Source: UBA6055 sp965214085
GTDB lineage: Bacteria > Chloroflexota > Anaerolineae > Aggregatilineales > Phototrophicaceae
Assembly (NCBI GenBank): GCA_965214085.1
Contig: OZ243937.1
Coordinates: forward strand, 868,001 to 932,000
Length of the DNA: 64,000 nucleotides
Reading direction: 5' to 3'
Shown: positions 10,801 to 18,252 of the stretch, one piece after another
Position numbering within the stretch: the first letter of the stretch is position 1
Layout: the number at the start of each line of letters is the position of its first letter
Translations under genes and position numbers: made by a program
Notes under the pieces: model-generated
The model's database searches: none
Told to the model about the DNA's origin: nothing
What the model saw: only the letters and a program-made list of their open reading frames with translations

Positions 10801-12513
10801 GTCGTCAGCGATGTCGAGTTCAGTGCCGATGGGGTGACGCTGGCATCCTCCAGCGCCGATACGACCGTGCGCTTGTGGGACGCGGCCAGCGGCGAAGCGC
10901 TGCATACCTTGCAGGCTCATATCGACTACGTCATCAAGCTGAGCTTCAGCCCGGATGGCGCGCGCCTCGCCAGCGCATCCTCGGCTATCGGCATCCCCAC
11001 CAGCGACCGCAGCAACGAAAACAATACGGTGCAGATTTGGGATGTCGCCACGGGCGAGAATATTTTGACGATTCCGCCGGAGGGGCCGGGCTACTACCGC
11101 GATGTCGAATTCAGCCCGGATGGGCAGACCGTTGCCGCCTCGACCTGGAGTTCGGCGCTGGGCGGCAACGTGCGCATTTTCGACGCCCAAACTGGCGAAC
11201 AGGCGCAGCGAATCTACGCCCACCGCGAGAACATTCCCAATATCGAATTCGCGCCCGATGGCGAATCGCTGGCCACCGCCGCGACAGATGCTTCCATCAA
11301 AATTTGGGATATCGATCTGGCGCTGCCAATCGCCAGCTACGTAGACTTTGGGCTGGCGATTCAGGACATCGAGTACGCGCCGGCTGGCGATTATATGATG
11401 GTCGCGCTGGGCAGCGAGAACCACTTCCCCGACGGCAGTGACAATCCGATAGGCAGCGCCGCCATTCTTTGGGACTTGCGGAATCGCGCCCAGTCACAGG
11501 TCTACACCGGGCACACTGATTGGAGCTGGGCGACGGATATCAGCCCCGACGGCCGTCTGGTCGCCTCGGGTTCGGGTCCGCTGCGCTTCCCGGCCTCAAG
11601 AGACGATCTCGACGCCACCGTACGCGTTTGGGATGCGGAAACCGGCGAAGCGCTGCATATTTTGGAAGGGCATGGCAATACCGTAGACTCGGTCAAATTC
11701 CTGGCGGATTCGCAGCAGCTATTGTCTTCCAGCTGGGACGGCACGATCCGGCGCTGGGATTTGAACCAGGGCGTCGAGATCCAGCAATATGCTGTGCCGG
11801 GCGAGCGCGTCTACATGGTTGAACTCATGCCAGGGGACTTGCAATTCCTGTCGGGTTCCACCGATGCGCTGATTCGGCTGTGGCACATCGAAAGTGGCGA
11901 GGTGCTGCGCGAATACAAGGGGCATACGGACTCCGTCAATGGCCTGCATGTCAGCGCCGACGGCACGCGTATGGTCAGCGCCAGCGGCGATTTCGGCGGC
12001 GATGACTACAGCGTGCGCTTGTGGGATGTCGAAAGCGGCGAACTGCTGATGACTTACGAGGGGCATTCCCATATCGTCAACTACGCCAAACTTTCGCCCG
12101 ATATGGCATTCATCATCAGCACATCCTGGGACGATTCGGTGCGTATGTGGAATACAGCAACAGGTGAAGAAGTCCAGCAATTTGTGGGCCATGCCGGCAA
12201 TACTTTTGGCATCGCTATTACGGCTGACAGCGGCACGCTCTTGACGACTTCCTCCGATACCACCGTGCGTATGTGGGATATCGCTTCCGGGGAAGAACTG
12301 AATCGCTTTGAAAATCACAGCGACTGGGTCCAGGAAGTGGTCTTCAGCCCGGATGAATCCTTCGCCGTCTCGGCCGGGCAAGACAATGTGGCGCGGCGCT
12401 GGCGCATCCAGAAGACCGCCGACGATTTGATCGGCTGGGCGAGCGACAACCGCTACATCCGCGAGCTCTCCTGTGCCGAGCGGCAATCTTATCGGCTGGA
12501 ATGCGACCCCTAA
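7891..12513 (+). CDS. Ser/Thr protein kinase fused to nSTAND NTPase and WD40 propellers
   Basis: A 1540-residue multidomain signalling protein. The kinase domain (about 14-275) has the Gly loop GQGGFGVVYRA, Lys43 (AMKVI), HRDVKADN with Asp137, DFG 155-157 and the GTPAYLAPE activation segment, so it should be active. A linker leads to a STAND-type NTPase of the nSTAND1 class (from about residue 305) with Walker A GPSGSGKSS near 345-353 and Walker B LLLMVDQFEELF near 430. A single transmembrane helix spans roughly 763-785 and a charged coiled coil follows. From about 870 to the C-terminus there are some 14 WD40 repeats, probably two propellers outside the membrane. The order suggests an outside sensor controlling an inside NTPase and kinase. 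The ligand and substrates are unknown. Confidence 0.93.
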   Translation: MDILDLSGKSVKSYELQDLLGQGGFGVVYRARQSSVLREVAMKVILPKYANEPEFIRRFDSEAQVVARLEHPHIVPLYDYWREPDSAYLVMRYLRGGSLRDIIDKQGKMSSDVAGKVLEQVGSALTFAHRNGVVHRDVKADNILMDEDGNAYLSDFGIAKEVGTDSGGGTIEGTPAYLAPEQIRGGDVGPQSDVYAFGIMLYEMLSGKRPFAELTLATLVYKHLNEPLPMIDHNELNLPPQFNAIIQKATSKDPEDRYPDAITLVKEFQQTLRQASAIIELDDFDLEELDFAEFELLETKNPYKGLRAFQQADAADFFGRRDMIQRVLDRLQEPVVENNFLAVIGPSGSGKSSLVKAGVLPALRSGRVPGSENWFYAEMVPGEVPLEELASALLSVSSSPLPGVVDTFREHADGLAMGVYEALPSRDNKLLLMVDQFEELFTQVELESDRQQFLDLILNAVNAEDSPVIIIATLRADFYDRPLLYQGFGELIRSRTELVLPLNDEEIAETIDGPARRVGAVLEEGLIETIIDDVREQPGALPLLQYALTELFERRDGALLTNAAYLDIGGTLGALAKRAEEVYRRFNEPGQNMARQMFLRLVTLGEGQEDTRRRILQSELLTMGDREIVEDVIDRFGRYRLLTFDRDEATRSSTVEVAHEALIRRWERLREWLTESRQDVRMERELLHAATDWEASKQDSSYLMQGNRLLTFEEWMESATLLFNKLEIEFMSASLAARDERDAMERARQERERELERQKARNMRIAAGIFAAAAVVAVILSLFAFDQRNQAEQQRVIADEQRERADEQRLIAVDAMNVAEINERKNLSLSLAANARTALSENDPALALPVAIAARHVFDPPEAEVLRILGRSAFSPGPRYRFTDSPRSILGVDISADGAMSAYAGTDGLIYLVDTSSGEALGSIETGSPISAVAFSPDGARIAAALADATVGVWNIDGGEEIHRLSGHELVVSDVEFSADGVTLASSSADTTVRLWDAASGEALHTLQAHIDYVIKLSFSPDGARLASASSAIGIPTSDRSNENNTVQIWDVATGENILTIPPEGPGYYRDVEFSPDGQTVAASTWSSALGGNVRIFDAQTGEQAQRIYAHRENIPNIEFAPDGESLATAATDASIKIWDIDLALPIASYVDFGLAIQDIEYAPAGDYMMVALGSENHFPDGSDNPIGSAAILWDLRNRAQSQVYTGHTDWSWATDISPDGRLVASGSGPLRFPASRDDLDATVRVWDAETGEALHILEGHGNTVDSVKFLADSQQLLSSSWDGTIRRWDLNQGVEIQQYAVPGERVYMVELMPGDLQFLSGSTDALIRLWHIESGEVLREYKGHTDSVNGLHVSADGTRMVSASGDFGGDDYSVRLWDVESGELLMTYEGHSHIVNYAKLSPDMAFIISTSWDDSVRMWNTATGEEVQQFVGHAGNTFGIAITADSGTLLTTSSDTTVRMWDIASGEELNRFENHSDWVQEVVFSPDESFAVSAGQDNVARRWRIQKTADDLIGWASDNRYIRELSCAERQSYRLECDP

Positions 12514-12526
12514 AATCGAATCCCTC

Positions 12527-12532
12527 TATAAT
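12527..12532 (+). promoter_or_regulatory. Candidate -10 box (TATAAT)
   Basis: A perfect TATAAT lies 44 bp before the amidase ATG and just after the kinase stop. The -35 region is poor, so this is a weak call for an independent promoter of the amidase gene. Confidence 0.3.
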
Positions 12533-12576
12533 GGTGGTGCGCTTTTCTGTCCTGTCTGATCCAGAGAGCCACCACC

Positions 12577-13707
12577 ATGCCAGACGACAACAGCAACGAC
12601 CAAGCGAATAAAGGCGAATCCGAACAGTCCGCGTCGGCGATATTTGGCGAATTGGTGCGGCAGGCGGCTGCCAAGTCCATACCCGGCAAATCGGCGCCCG
12701 GCGCGGAAGATTCGGCAAAGGCCGGGCCGGATTCGCCCGAGTCCGCAGCAAATTCCGCGGTCGCCAACGACGACGAAATCAACCTTGAGCCCGAAGCGGC
12801 GGCGCCAAGCGTTCGGCGCATACGGCGACGCCTGTTCCTGCACCGGCCCCAGCCATCCAGCATGGCCAGCGGTTTCCTGGGCACTGTCTTTGTAGTGGTG
12901 CTCAGCACGGCGCTGGTGGCTACGCTGCTGATGTTTTTTGTGGATCCTGCATACGTGAATCCGGCGGTGGTACAAGGTTTGCAGCTGGAGAGCGAGGAGA
13001 TCATTGCGGGCGTCGCCGCCGGGCGGCCCACGCCGGTGCGCACACCGCACTGGCTGCGGCGCATCGGCATTGTCTCCGGCCATCGCGGCAAGTCCGATTC
13101 CGGCGCTCGTGACCCCGGCGCGATATGCGCAGACGAATACGGCAACTCAATCTTGGAAGAAGCCGACATCAACTTCGCGGTGGCGACGCGTGTGGTCGCC
13201 AGCCTTGAAGGCATGAATTACGATGTGGAATTGCTGGACGAATTTGATCCGCGCCTGAACAACTACCGGGCCGAGGCGCTTGTGTCCATCCACGCCAATA
13301 CGTGTTACGACTTTGGCGAATATGTATCGGGCTTTATTGTCGCTAAATCCGAGGCGCGGCCCGAATTCGGCGCGGATGCGTTTTTACGCGAGTGCATCGC
13401 TGAGAATTTCGGCGCTCATGTGCCTTTGCAGCGCAGCTATAACTTGACTGATGACATGACCGACAACCACACCTGGCGCAAAATCCACCCGCTGACGCCC
13501 GGCATGATCCTGGAGATGGGCTATATGCTGGCAGACCAAGCGGTTCTCACTGAAGATCCCGATTTGCTGGCGCGCGCCATCGTGGACGGCCTCTTGTGTT
13601 TCATGGACAATGTGAATCGGCCGGCCAGCCAACTGGCGCCGGGGCGGCATGCCTCCGGTTACATCATCCCGGCCATGGTAACGCCGACGCCGGTATTCTC
13701 TCGCTAA
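12577..13707 (+). CDS. N-acetylmuramoyl-L-alanine amidase (Amidase_3), membrane-anchored
   Basis: The protein has 376 residues. An acidic, disordered N-terminal cytoplasmic part (about 1-95) is followed by one transmembrane helix (about 100-122, FLGTVFVVVLSTALVATLLM) and an extracellular Amidase_3 domain. The zinc ligands are recognisable: His in GIVSGHRG, Glu in ILEEAD and His in SIHANTC. The catalytic Glu is in MILEMGYM. The enzyme cleaves the amide bond between muramic acid and L-Ala in peptidoglycan. It follows the kinase gene at 63 bp on the same strand, so its activity in wall remodelling could be linked to the kinase, but that is inference. Confidence 0.9.
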   Translation: MPDDNSNDQANKGESEQSASAIFGELVRQAAAKSIPGKSAPGAEDSAKAGPDSPESAANSAVANDDEINLEPEAAAPSVRRIRRRLFLHRPQPSSMASGFLGTVFVVVLSTALVATLLMFFVDPAYVNPAVVQGLQLESEEIIAGVAAGRPTPVRTPHWLRRIGIVSGHRGKSDSGARDPGAICADEYGNSILEEADINFAVATRVVASLEGMNYDVELLDEFDPRLNNYRAEALVSIHANTCYDFGEYVSGFIVAKSEARPEFGADAFLRECIAENFGAHVPLQRSYNLTDDMTDNHTWRKIHPLTPGMILEMGYMLADQAVLTEDPDLLARAIVDGLLCFMDNVNRPASQLAPGRHASGYIIPAMVTPTPVFSR

Positions 13708-13738
13708 GCTGGCGGCGGGCTGCGCTGTACTGCAAGGG

Positions 13739-14016
13739 CAGGGCTATCGCATCAAAGCGATAGTCAGTGAAATGGCGCAGATTCGACGGGAAAATCAAAC
13801 ACAGAGATCACAGAGAGCACATAGAAAAACAACAGTGAAAGCCCACTTCATAATCCACGAGAGATTTTCGATGTTATTTCGGTGATACTTGCTATATACC
13901 AACCCACCAAATGCTTCGAATAGTCGTCCGAACCTCCAAATCTCTGTGCTGGCGGTCAGTGTCTACGCGACCCTCTGTGGCCTCTGTGGTTAAAATAAAT
14001 TTGTGCGATTGCTCTG
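13739..14016. mobile_element. MITE-like element, copy 3, with 9 bp target duplication
   Basis: A 278 bp element with ends CAGGGCTATCGCATCAAA and the reverse complement of CAGAGCAATCGCACAAAT. The interior is the inverted orientation of copies 2 and 4. It is flanked by an exact direct repeat, CTGCAAGGG, at 13730-13738 and 14017-14025, the expected footprint of a transposition event. It sits just upstream of the tRNA-Ser promoter and leaves it intact. Confidence 0.88.
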
Positions 14017-14035
14017 CTGCAAGGGCGTCTGTGAC

Positions 14036-14064
14036 TTGGAATATTCGCCCGCTCCTGCTATACT
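14036..14064 (+). promoter_or_regulatory. Sigma-70-type promoter of tRNA-Ser
   Basis: TTGGAA (14036-14041) and TATACT (14059-14064) are separated by 17 bp. The predicted start site near 14071 is about 15 bp before the mature tRNA 5' end. This is the best-formed promoter in the window. Confidence 0.65.
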
Positions 14065-14085
14065 TTGGGCGTAGAGAAGACGAAT

Positions 14086-14169
14086 GGAGAAGTCGCATAG
14101 AGGCCTAGTGCGTCCGCTTGGAAAGCGGATACGGGAAACCGTACGTGGGTTCGAATCCCACCTTCTCCG
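14086..14169 (+). tRNA. tRNA-Ser (GGA)
   Basis: The acceptor stem GGAGAAG pairs with CTTCTCC. The anticodon stem TCCGC/GCGGA encloses the loop TTGGAAA with anticodon GGA (14120-14122), which reads UCC and UCU. A long variable arm (TACGGGAAACCGTAC), typical of class II tRNAs, precedes the T arm GTGGG-TTCGAAT-CCCAC. The discriminator base is G and CCA is not encoded. Confidence 0.95.
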
Positions 14170-14177
14170 CTCTTAGG

Positions 14178-14199
14178 AGCCCGCTCAGCGGGCTTTTTT
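14178..14199 (+). terminator. Rho-independent terminator of tRNA-Ser
   Basis: AGCCCGC-TCA-GCGGGCT followed at once by a T run, 9 bp after the tRNA. The hairpin is perfect and GC-rich. Confidence 0.9.
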
Positions 14200-14256
14200 C
14201 TTAGCGGATACCGAGCGGGGATGATGCCGCGAGGCGAAATGTTGCGGGGGCGCCAA

Positions 14257-16935
14257 ATGATCGAATTGAATGTCAACGGAGAATCGCGCCGGCTTGAGCT
14301 CAGCCCGGAGACGCCGCTGCTGTATGCGCTGCGGAACGACCTGAGACTCAAAGGCGCGAAATACGGCTGCGGCACTGAGCTTTGCGGCGCTTGCAAGGTG
14401 TTGGTCGATGGCGTCGATGTGCCCAGTTGCCAATTGCCGCTCGGGCATGTCGCCGGCTTGGAAATCACCACGGTCGAAGGGCTGGCTGCGGGCGACGAGC
14501 TGCATCCGCTGCAAGAGACATTCCTGGAGGAGCAGGCGGCGCAATGCGGCTATTGCACGGCGGGCATGATCATCGCGGCGCAAGGATTGCTGAACCGCGT
14601 TCGTTACCCGTCCGATGACGAAATTCGCTTGGCGCTTTCCGGTAATCTGTGTCGCTGTGGCGTGTACGACCGTGTACGCCGCGCCATCAAGCTGCGCATC
14701 GGCCGCCTGGAAGCGCCGAACCTGCACATTATCGACGGCGCTGCGCTTGAAGCTGGCGGCTTAACATCGGAAAGCAGTCCGTCGCTGGAGCAATTCCGGC
14801 TGATTGACGACTGGATCGCCATCAATGCGGACCGCAGCGTCAGCGTCTTCAGCGGCAAAGCCGAATTGGGGCAGGGCATCGCCACCGCGCTGGCGCAGTT
14901 GGCGGCGGAAGAGCTGGATGTCGCGCTGGATCGGATACGAGTGGTCCTGGCGGATACCCAGCAGACGCCGGACGAAGGCGGCACGACCGGCAGCCGCTCC
15001 CTGGAGGTGAGTGGTCTGGCCATTCGCGCAGCGGCCGCGGCGGCGCGGCAGCACTTGCTCGCGCTGGCTTTTGAGCAGTTGGACTCGCTGACGCCCGCAG
15101 CCGAGCTCAGCGTGGTCGACGGCCGCATCACGGACGCACGCAGCGGACGCGCAACCGATTACTGGGAGTTGCTCGGTGGCAAACGTTTCGATCGGCCCGT
15201 TCGCCCGGATTTAAGCCTGAAATCGCCTGAAGCCTACACGTTGGTTGGCAGCTCAGCCAAGCGCCTGGATCTCGTGAGCAAGGTCAGCGGCGGCGACAGC
15301 TACGTTCACGATTTGGCGCCCGCTGGCCTGCTGCACGCCCGCGTCGTGCGCCCGCCCGCATACCAGGCCCGCTTGGTCGACTTTGATGGCGACGCTGTCC
15401 TGCGGCTGCCCGGAGTCATTGAACTGGTGCGGGACGGTCAATTTATCGCAGTCGTCGCCGAGCGCGAGGAGCAAGCGCTGTGGGCGGCGGATAAAGCGCG
15501 GGAATGCGCCGCCTGGAGGTACGAGACGGATTTGCCGCCGGCCGACCAAACCTACGCCGACCTCTTGAGCAAGCCGCGGCATTCTCAGCTGGTGAAAGAC
15601 GGGGTCATTGTTGATGAGGCGATACCTGCGATACAAGCGCCGGCAGCGGCTGAACGTACAGTATCCGCGACCTATACGCGTCCTTTTCAGATGCACGCCT
15701 CGCTGGGACCGTCGGCTGCGTTGGCGCTGTGGCGGGATGACCAGCTAACCGTCTGGTCGCATACGCAGGCGGCTTTTGTACTGCGCGGCGCGTTGGCGCA
15801 GGTTCTGGGATTGGACGAGGCGCGGATACGTGTGATTCACGCTGAGGGCGCCGGCTGCTACGGGCACAATGGCGCCGATGATGTCGCCCTGGACGCGGCC
15901 CTGGTGGCGCGCGCCTTGCCGGGCCGGCCAATCTCACTCAAGTGGACGCGTTGGGATGAGCAGGCCTGGGAGCCCTACGGCTCGGCGATGGCGCTGCAGC
16001 TGCAAGCCAGCTTGTCCCCGCGCGGAAAGATCATCGATTGGAATCATGATGTCTGGAGCTACGCGCATTCGACGCGGCCGGCTACCGGGCTAGCAACATC
16101 GGGTTTGCTGGCGGCTTGGCATCTGGCTGAGCCTTTCGCGCCGCAGCAGCCGCGACCCATGGGCGGTTATCACTCGGGCGCGCATCGCAATGCCGATCCC
16201 ATTTACGCTTTTCCGCGCAAGCGGGTCGCGCGCCACGCCGTCGCCGATAGCCCGCTGCGGGTGTCCGCTCTGCGCAGCCTGGGCGCCTATGCCAACGTCT
16301 TCGCCATCGAGTCGTTCATAGACGAACTGGCGCTGGCTGCTGCAGCCGACCCGCTGGAGTTCCGCCTGCGCCACCTGCGCGATGAACGCGCCCGCGCGGT
16401 GCTGCTGGCTGCTGCTGAACGCGCCGACTGGGCGACACGCGCGCAGGTCAGGTCGGACGGCGAAGGCTGGGGAATGGCGCTGGCGCAATACAAGAATCTG
16501 CAATGCTATTGCGCCATTGTCGTCAAGCTCGGCGTGGATCGCGAAAGTGGCGAGATCGACCTGCGACATGTCATCATCGCCGCGGACGCCGGGCAGGTGG
16601 TCAATCCCGATGGACTCAGCAATCAACTTGAAGGCGGCTTCGTGCAGGCGGCCAGCTGGACGCTCTACGAAGCAGTGCAATTCGACCGGCGCGGCATCAC
16701 CAGCATCGATTGGGAGACCTACCCGATACTGCCCTTCACCGCCGCGCCGAAAATTGAGACGGTGATTGTGAACCGGCCCGGGCTGCCATTCCTGGGGGCA
16801 GGGGAGGCGGCGCAGAATCCGACGCCGGCCGCCATCGCCAATGCCGTATTTGACGCCGTAGGCCTGCGCCTGCGTGATATTCCCTTCACGCCGGCTAAGG
16901 TCCAGGCTGGGATAGACATACCCACTTCAAAGTGA
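14257..16935 (+). CDS. Molybdopterin hydroxylase with fused 2Fe-2S domains (isoquinoline/aldehyde oxidoreductase type)
   Basis: The 892-residue protein belongs to the xanthine oxidase family. The preferred start is the ATG at 14257 with GGGGGC upstream, because the two ATGs at 14221/14224 would add 12 non-conserved residues. The plant-type 2Fe-2S domain uses Cys38, 43, 46 and 58. The second 2Fe-2S domain uses Cys97, 100, 132 and 134. The large-subunit part starts with a molybdopterin segment (GKAELGQGI, near 205), followed by the a/b hammerhead and then the remaining molybdopterin domains, an order like IorB (isoquinoline 1-oxidoreductase) rather than CoxL. The likely catalytic base is Glu850 in GAGEAAQNPTPAAIANA. 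No FAD domain is present, so electrons probably go to a separate acceptor. The substrate is unknown. Confidence 0.88.
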   Translation: MIELNVNGESRRLELSPETPLLYALRNDLRLKGAKYGCGTELCGACKVLVDGVDVPSCQLPLGHVAGLEITTVEGLAAGDELHPLQETFLEEQAAQCGYCTAGMIIAAQGLLNRVRYPSDDEIRLALSGNLCRCGVYDRVRRAIKLRIGRLEAPNLHIIDGAALEAGGLTSESSPSLEQFRLIDDWIAINADRSVSVFSGKAELGQGIATALAQLAAEELDVALDRIRVVLADTQQTPDEGGTTGSRSLEVSGLAIRAAAAAARQHLLALAFEQLDSLTPAAELSVVDGRITDARSGRATDYWELLGGKRFDRPVRPDLSLKSPEAYTLVGSSAKRLDLVSKVSGGDSYVHDLAPAGLLHARVVRPPAYQARLVDFDGDAVLRLPGVIELVRDGQFIAVVAEREEQALWAADKARECAAWRYETDLPPADQTYADLLSKPRHSQLVKDGVIVDEAIPAIQAPAAAERTVSATYTRPFQMHASLGPSAALALWRDDQLTVWSHTQAAFVLRGALAQVLGLDEARIRVIHAEGAGCYGHNGADDVALDAALVARALPGRPISLKWTRWDEQAWEPYGSAMALQLQASLSPRGKIIDWNHDVWSYAHSTRPATGLATSGLLAAWHLAEPFAPQQPRPMGGYHSGAHRNADPIYAFPRKRVARHAVADSPLRVSALRSLGAYANVFAIESFIDELALAAAADPLEFRLRHLRDERARAVLLAAAERADWATRAQVRSDGEGWGMALAQYKNLQCYCAIVVKLGVDRESGEIDLRHVIIAADAGQVVNPDGLSNQLEGGFVQAASWTLYEAVQFDRRGITSIDWETYPILPFTAAPKIETVIVNRPGLPFLGAGEAAQNPTPAAIANAVFDAVGLRLRDIPFTPAKVQAGIDIPTSK

Positions 16936-16937
16936 AT

Positions 16938-16975
16938 TGTAGGGGCGGCTCTGTGAGTCGCCCGCCCATGCCTAC
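16938..16975. repeat. GTAGGGGCG palindromic repeat
   Basis: A degenerate member of the GTAGGGGCGAC/GTCGCCCCTAC hairpin family, reading TGTAGGGGCGGCTC ... GCCTAC. It lies between two convergent genes. Its last bases provide the stop codon of the fucosidase on the minus strand (CTA at 16972-16974). Confidence 0.65.
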
Positions 16976-18225
16976 TTTGTCAACTTTATCACCGTCACAT
17001 GCTCGTTGGGCGCTGCCGCCGGTCCCAGAATGACCGTGCTGTCGCCGACGCAGTTCACCGCCAAGGGGCTTTCCAGCGTCGCATCCAGCCAAGACCCTGA
17101 AGTGACCTCCAGCTCCGGCAGCACCAGGCGACCGCTGGCGGGCCAGTCGAAAATGTGCAGGTAGACCGAATCGCCCTTTTGCGTCGTGCGATAACCCTCC
17201 TGCCCCTGCAATGGGCCCGGAACCGTGTCGTAAATCGACTCGCCATGCGTATCCAGCCAGGCGCCCATAGCTTGCAGGCGCTCCACGCTGGGCTCGGGAA
17301 TGGCGCCCTCGGCATCGGGCCCGATATTCAGCAGGTAGTTGCCGCCTTTGCTGACGATTTCCACCAGATTTTGAATCAGCTGCGTGGTCGATTTCCAGTT
17401 GTGGTCATGCGTCTTGAAGCCCCAGGTATCGTTGATGGTGGCCGGCGTCTCCCAGTCGATTTCGGCTTGCAGATCGGGCGGGATGGCGTTGTCCTGCGCG
17501 GTGGCGTAATCGCCCAGTTGGTTGCCCAGGCGGCCGCAAACCAGGCAATCCGGCTGCAGCTCGTGCACCAGCTCCAGGAGTTCCTGGCTTTGCTGACGCC
17601 CGATTATTTTTGGCGTGTCGAACCAGATGATGGCGATAGGCCCGTAGTTGCTCAGGATTTCCCGCACTTGCGGCTTGACGTAGTTGTCGATGTAGTCAAC
17701 GAAGTCTTGCTCGTCTTCGTTGAAGTCCCAGGTATTGCCGAAGCCGTTGGGGTGATGCCAATCTTGCGTCTGCGAGTAATACAGGCCCAGCTTGATGCCT
17801 TCCCGAGCGCAGGCGTCGGCCAGTTCTTTGAGGATGTCCACCCCGTAGGGAGTGCCAGCGGCGATGTTGTAGTCGGTCTCTTTGCTGCCATACATGCAGA
17901 AGCCGTCGTGGTGCTTCGAGGTCAGGACGATGTACTTTTGTCCGGCTGCTTTGGCCAGCTTCACGATCTCATCCGCATCGTACTTGACCGGATTGAATTG
18001 CGGCGCCAGCGCTTCGTATTCGGCAATGGGGATTTCGGCGCGCAGCATGATCCACTCGCCGATGCCCGGAATATGCTCGCCCTTCCAGACGCCAGCCGGG
18101 ATGGCGTAGACGCCCCAATGGATGAACATGCCGAACTTGGCTGCGCGCCACCAATCCAGGCGCGGGTCTTGATTGGCGCCCGGTCGCTGGCCCCGTTCTG
18201 GTTTGAAATACTCGATTTCAGTCAT
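16972..18225 (-). CDS. GH29 alpha-L-fucosidase 1
   Basis: A 417-residue glycoside hydrolase family 29 enzyme that removes terminal alpha-L-fucose with retention. The substrate-binding motif FGMFIHWG is at 31-38, TSKHHDGF at 102-109, and the likely nucleophile is Asp203 in IIWFD. No signal peptide or carbohydrate-binding module is seen, so it should act in the cytoplasm. It differs from copies 2-4 in the N-terminus (RLDWWRAAKFG) and resembles copy 5 more. It follows fucosidase 2 at 27 bp, a gap made of CTCTGTG repeat sequence, so the two probably form an operon. Confidence 0.93.
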   Translation of the reverse strand: MTEIEYFKPERGQRPGANQDPRLDWWRAAKFGMFIHWGVYAIPAGVWKGEHIPGIGEWIMLRAEIPIAEYEALAPQFNPVKYDADEIVKLAKAAGQKYIVLTSKHHDGFCMYGSKETDYNIAAGTPYGVDILKELADACAREGIKLGLYYSQTQDWHHPNGFGNTWDFNEDEQDFVDYIDNYVKPQVREILSNYGPIAIIWFDTPKIIGRQQSQELLELVHELQPDCLVCGRLGNQLGDYATAQDNAIPPDLQAEIDWETPATINDTWGFKTHDHNWKSTTQLIQNLVEIVSKGGNYLLNIGPDAEGAIPEPSVERLQAMGAWLDTHGESIYDTVPGPLQGQEGYRTTQKGDSVYLHIFDWPASGRLVLPELEVTSGSWLDATLESPLAVNCVGDSTVILGPAAAPNEHVTVIKLTK

Positions 18226-18252
18226 CTCTCTGTGCCCTCTGTGCCTCTGTGG

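Noticed and set aside
7891..12513. nSTAND-kinase protein as an antiphage (Avs-like) system
   Set aside because: It is a membrane protein next to a cell-wall amidase, with no nuclease or other effector domain.
14221..14256. Earlier ATG start of the molybdopterin hydroxylase
   Set aside because: The 12 extra residues are not part of the 2Fe-2S fold and the ATG at 14257 has a better ribosome-binding site.
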